NCBI RefSeq assembly: GCF_028692895.1
Contig: NZ_JAQUWN010000009.1
Coordinates: forward strand, 1 to 64,000
Length of the DNA stretch: 64,000 nucleotides
Direction: 5' to 3'
Origin: Pseudodesulfovibrio sp.
Lineage (GTDB): Bacteria > Desulfobacterota > Desulfovibrionia > Desulfovibrionales > Desulfovibrionaceae
The position numbers and the translations under genes were made by a program. The notes under the pieces were generated by a model. The model made no database searches. It had not been told where the DNA came from and saw only the letters and a program-made list of their open reading frames with translations. Numbering within the stretch: position 1 is the first letter of the stretch; every line of letters begins with the position of its first letter. Below are positions 60,148 to 64,000 of the stretch, one piece after another.

Positions 60148-60930
60148 ATGCAAAGGAATTTCGCACTGGCCGGACCCGAGGGGAAAACGGGACCGGCGGA
60201 CGATCCGTTTGCCCGCACGGTCCGCTGGACCGGTGACGGGAGCGTGGAGCGGGCCGTGGCCGCACTGGCCGGGGCCGACCTCCGCTGCGCGCATTTCGCG
60301 GACCCGGCGTTTTTCGCCGACGAGGCGCGGGGACTGAACCTGTGCCGACTCCTGCGGGAGCGGGTCAACCTGCTCTGGAGCGCCCGCCTGGCCGACGTGC
60401 CCGGCCGCGAACTCCTGCGCGCCATGCGGCTGGCCGGGTGCCAGCGCGTGGTGGTCTCCCGCGACGGCGAACCCGCCGCGGAGGAGATCCCCCGGCTGCG
60501 CGGTTTCGGGTTCGATTACGCCTTCGTCCCCTCCGACGGGGAGAAGGAGGCGGGGCACGCCGCCTACACCGTGGCCGAGCGCGAGGCTGTGGCCGGGGAG
60601 CTGCCCGGCCTGCACGCGGTCCAGTTCGACCTGGCCGTGGCCTATTTCAACGCCCGCCGCTACGGGGACGTGATGCGCCCGCTGGGCAAGGCCATGACCC
60701 TGCGCTTTCCGGCCAACGAGCTGTGCCTGAACCTGCTGGCCTGCCTGAGCGCTGCCCGCCACTACCCGGACGTGGCCGCCGGGCTGCTCATCCAGGCCGA
60801 CTACGGCTGGCCCCACCCGGTGGTCATGCGCAACCGCCGCCTGCTGCGCTCCTGGCTGGAGAGCGGAGGCGACGTGCGGGGCGTCCGGCTGGTGCTGGAG
60901 GCCGAGGGGAGGGCTGTTCCCGCCCGCTGA
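60148..60930 (+). CDS. Unknown protein B of the tandem pair
   Basis: 260 aa. It matches protein A along its length: LRCAHFADPAFFADEARGLN, VNLLWSARLADVPGRELL, MRLAGCQRVVVSRDGE, then AAYTVAEREAVAGELPGLHA and VQFDLAVAYFNARRY. Like A it lacks CxxxCxxC, so a radical SAM reaction is ruled out. Both end in PHPVVMRNRRLLRSWLESGG-type segments. It has its own promoter and a terminator, so the pair can be expressed separately. No function is recognised. Confidence 0.75.
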   Translation: MQRNFALAGPEGKTGPADDPFARTVRWTGDGSVERAVAALAGADLRCAHFADPAFFADEARGLNLCRLLRERVNLLWSARLADVPGRELLRAMRLAGCQRVVVSRDGEPAAEEIPRLRGFGFDYAFVPSDGEKEAGHAAYTVAEREAVAGELPGLHAVQFDLAVAYFNARRYGDVMRPLGKAMTLRFPANELCLNLLACLSAARHYPDVAAGLLIQADYGWPHPVVMRNRRLLRSWLESGGDVRGVRLVLEAEGRAVPAR

Positions 60931-60956
60931 CGGAAGATTTGCGGCCCTGAAATGCG

Positions 60957-60984
60957 AAAAGCCGCTCCAATGGGGCGGCTTTTT
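60957..60984. terminator. Bidirectional terminator
   Basis: GCCGCTCC-AA-TGGGGCGGC with AAAA before and TTTTT after lies between the second paralog and the convergent feoA gene. Confidence 0.85.
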
Positions 60985-61006
60985 CCGTGGCGAAAGGTCG
61001 AGGCGA

Positions 61007-61291
61007 TCAGGACGCCCGGGCGCGGGACCCGTGGCAGCAGGTGCAGTGCGGCCCTTCGGGCGAGTCGTTTTCCACGGCCAGGATCTTGGCGGCCAGGCCG
61101 CAGCACAGGACCACGTCCGAACCCCGGACGCGGACGCGGCAGCCGGCGGGGCCGCCCCGGAGCACCTCAACGGGGCAGCCGGGGGTGAGTCCCATGGCGA
61201 GCATACGGGAGCGCGCGCCTCGCCCGCCGTCGATGTCGGCGATGCGGACCACGGTCCCTTCCGGAAATGATGTCAAAGGCTTCTTGGTCAT
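61007..61291 (-). CDS. FeoA-family protein with Cys-rich tail
   Basis: 94 aa from the ATG at 61291 (GAGGGAG upstream). The SH3-like FeoA core is FPEGTVVRIADIDGGRGARS, LAMGLTPGCPVEVL and RGSDVVLCCGLAAKILA. The end has HCTCCHG, a potential metal-binding tail not found in short FeoA proteins. No feoB lies beside it; downstream is a terminator. It is a stand-alone FeoA-type protein, linked to iron by family. Confidence 0.85.
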   Translation of the reverse strand: MTKKPLTSFPEGTVVRIADIDGGRGARSRMLAMGLTPGCPVEVLRGGPAGCRVRVRGSDVVLCCGLAAKILAVENDSPEGPHCTCCHGSRARAS

Positions 61292-61314
61292 ATTCTCCCT
61301 CAAAGGTCGTGAAA

Positions 61315-61331
61315 TTGAAAATAAGATTCAA
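61315..61331. promoter_or_regulatory. Candidate Fur-type operator
   Basis: TTGAAAATAAGATTCAA is a near-palindrome (TTGAA...TTCAA) 24 bases upstream of the feoA start. Position and AT-rich form suit Fur; the match is moderate. Confidence 0.4.
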
Positions 61332-61623
61332 CATCGACGGTGTCAATGGGGAATGTGGGGCGATGCCGAGAATGTGGGGGAGGGGACATCCGGGATTCAA
61401 TATCGTCGGTTTGTCCGGTGCGCCGCCGGACGGGCGGGGGAAAGCGATGCCCGCCGCTTCGGGCCGGGCCGGTTCCTGGCCCTCTTTTGCATTGCCTTTA
61501 GGACCGGATGCCGCTATGTAAACAGCTTGTCCGGCGGGTGGCGGCGTCGCCCGGCCAGTCCGTTGCTTTCAGCACGTTATCCGACCTGAAAAGATGCCGT
61601 AACCTTAACTCGTTCCATAAAAC
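61332..61623. other. Divergent gap feoA-carB
   Basis: No gene or recognisable riboswitch is seen. It probably contains the carB promoter. Confidence 0.45.

Positions 61624-64000
<2,377 letters not shown>

Noticed and set aside
56225-60265. Minus-strand open frame of about 1350 codons
   Set aside because: It is antisense to the RicT-like gene, metG and the first paralog, each with clear family motifs.

Overview
The window reads as chromosomal DNA from a GC-rich anaerobic deltaproteobacterium, most likely a Desulfovibrionaceae sulfate reducer (Desulfovibrio or Pseudodesulfovibrio type). The evidence is its gene content: SelA and SelB, 2-oxoacid:ferredoxin oxidoreductase subunits, a lactate/glycolate dehydrogenase pair, a cytosolic thiosulfate/polysulfide-reductase-like molybdoenzyme, many sensor proteins, sigma-54 type promoters and an HcpR/CRP-like operator. 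This is inference; no rRNA is present to confirm it.

Layout. 1-980: the start of a phage-type integrase running off the left edge, beside an intact tRNA-Leu(CAG) with its own promoter and terminator. 980-9600: a degenerate response regulator paired with a FapA/DUF342 protein, a DASS anion transporter, a MASE3-PAS histidine kinase and a pyruvate-decarboxylase-like enzyme. 9660-11020: small exported or membrane proteins. 11092-21605: a ten-gene minus-strand operon (ferredoxin, KorA, KorB, KorC, ADP-forming acyl-CoA synthetase, MFS, SSS symporter, SMR, GlcD-like, GlcF-like) divergent from an IclR regulator. Together these genes could take up a 2-hydroxy acid, oxidise it to a 2-oxo acid, convert that to acyl-CoA with reduced ferredoxin, and recover ATP from the CoA ester.

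22695-29060: tRNA-Arg, a LysR regulator divergent from LrgA/LrgB, then folC-selA-M18 aminopeptidase. 29114-31162: VOC, Sel1-repeat lipoprotein and FecR-domain proteins. 31601-38405: chemoreceptor, SelB, SYLF lipoprotein, tRNA-His and MurA. 38505-43233: a molybdopterin oxidoreductase divergent from a four-cluster ferredoxin, a TSUP permease and a membrane protein, with a TGTGA-N6-TCACA operator between the two directions.

43974-50937: a tightly packed five-gene operon made of a PhnD-like lipoprotein, a histidine kinase with a cysteine-rich insert, a single-domain receiver, a PEP-synthase-like protein lacking the PEP barrel, and a dual-specificity phosphatase fused to a YkgJ-type cysteine domain. 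It is the best candidate for an undescribed signalling system. 50956-58996: ComEC, HDOD, MBL-fold and receiver proteins, RicT-like PSP1 protein and MetG. 59146-60984: two tandem paralogous genes, each behind its own GG-N10-GC (sigma-54) promoter; they look like radical-SAM half-barrels that lost the iron-sulfur motif and are followed by TPR-like helices. 61007-64000: FeoA, and the start of carB, which runs off the right edge.
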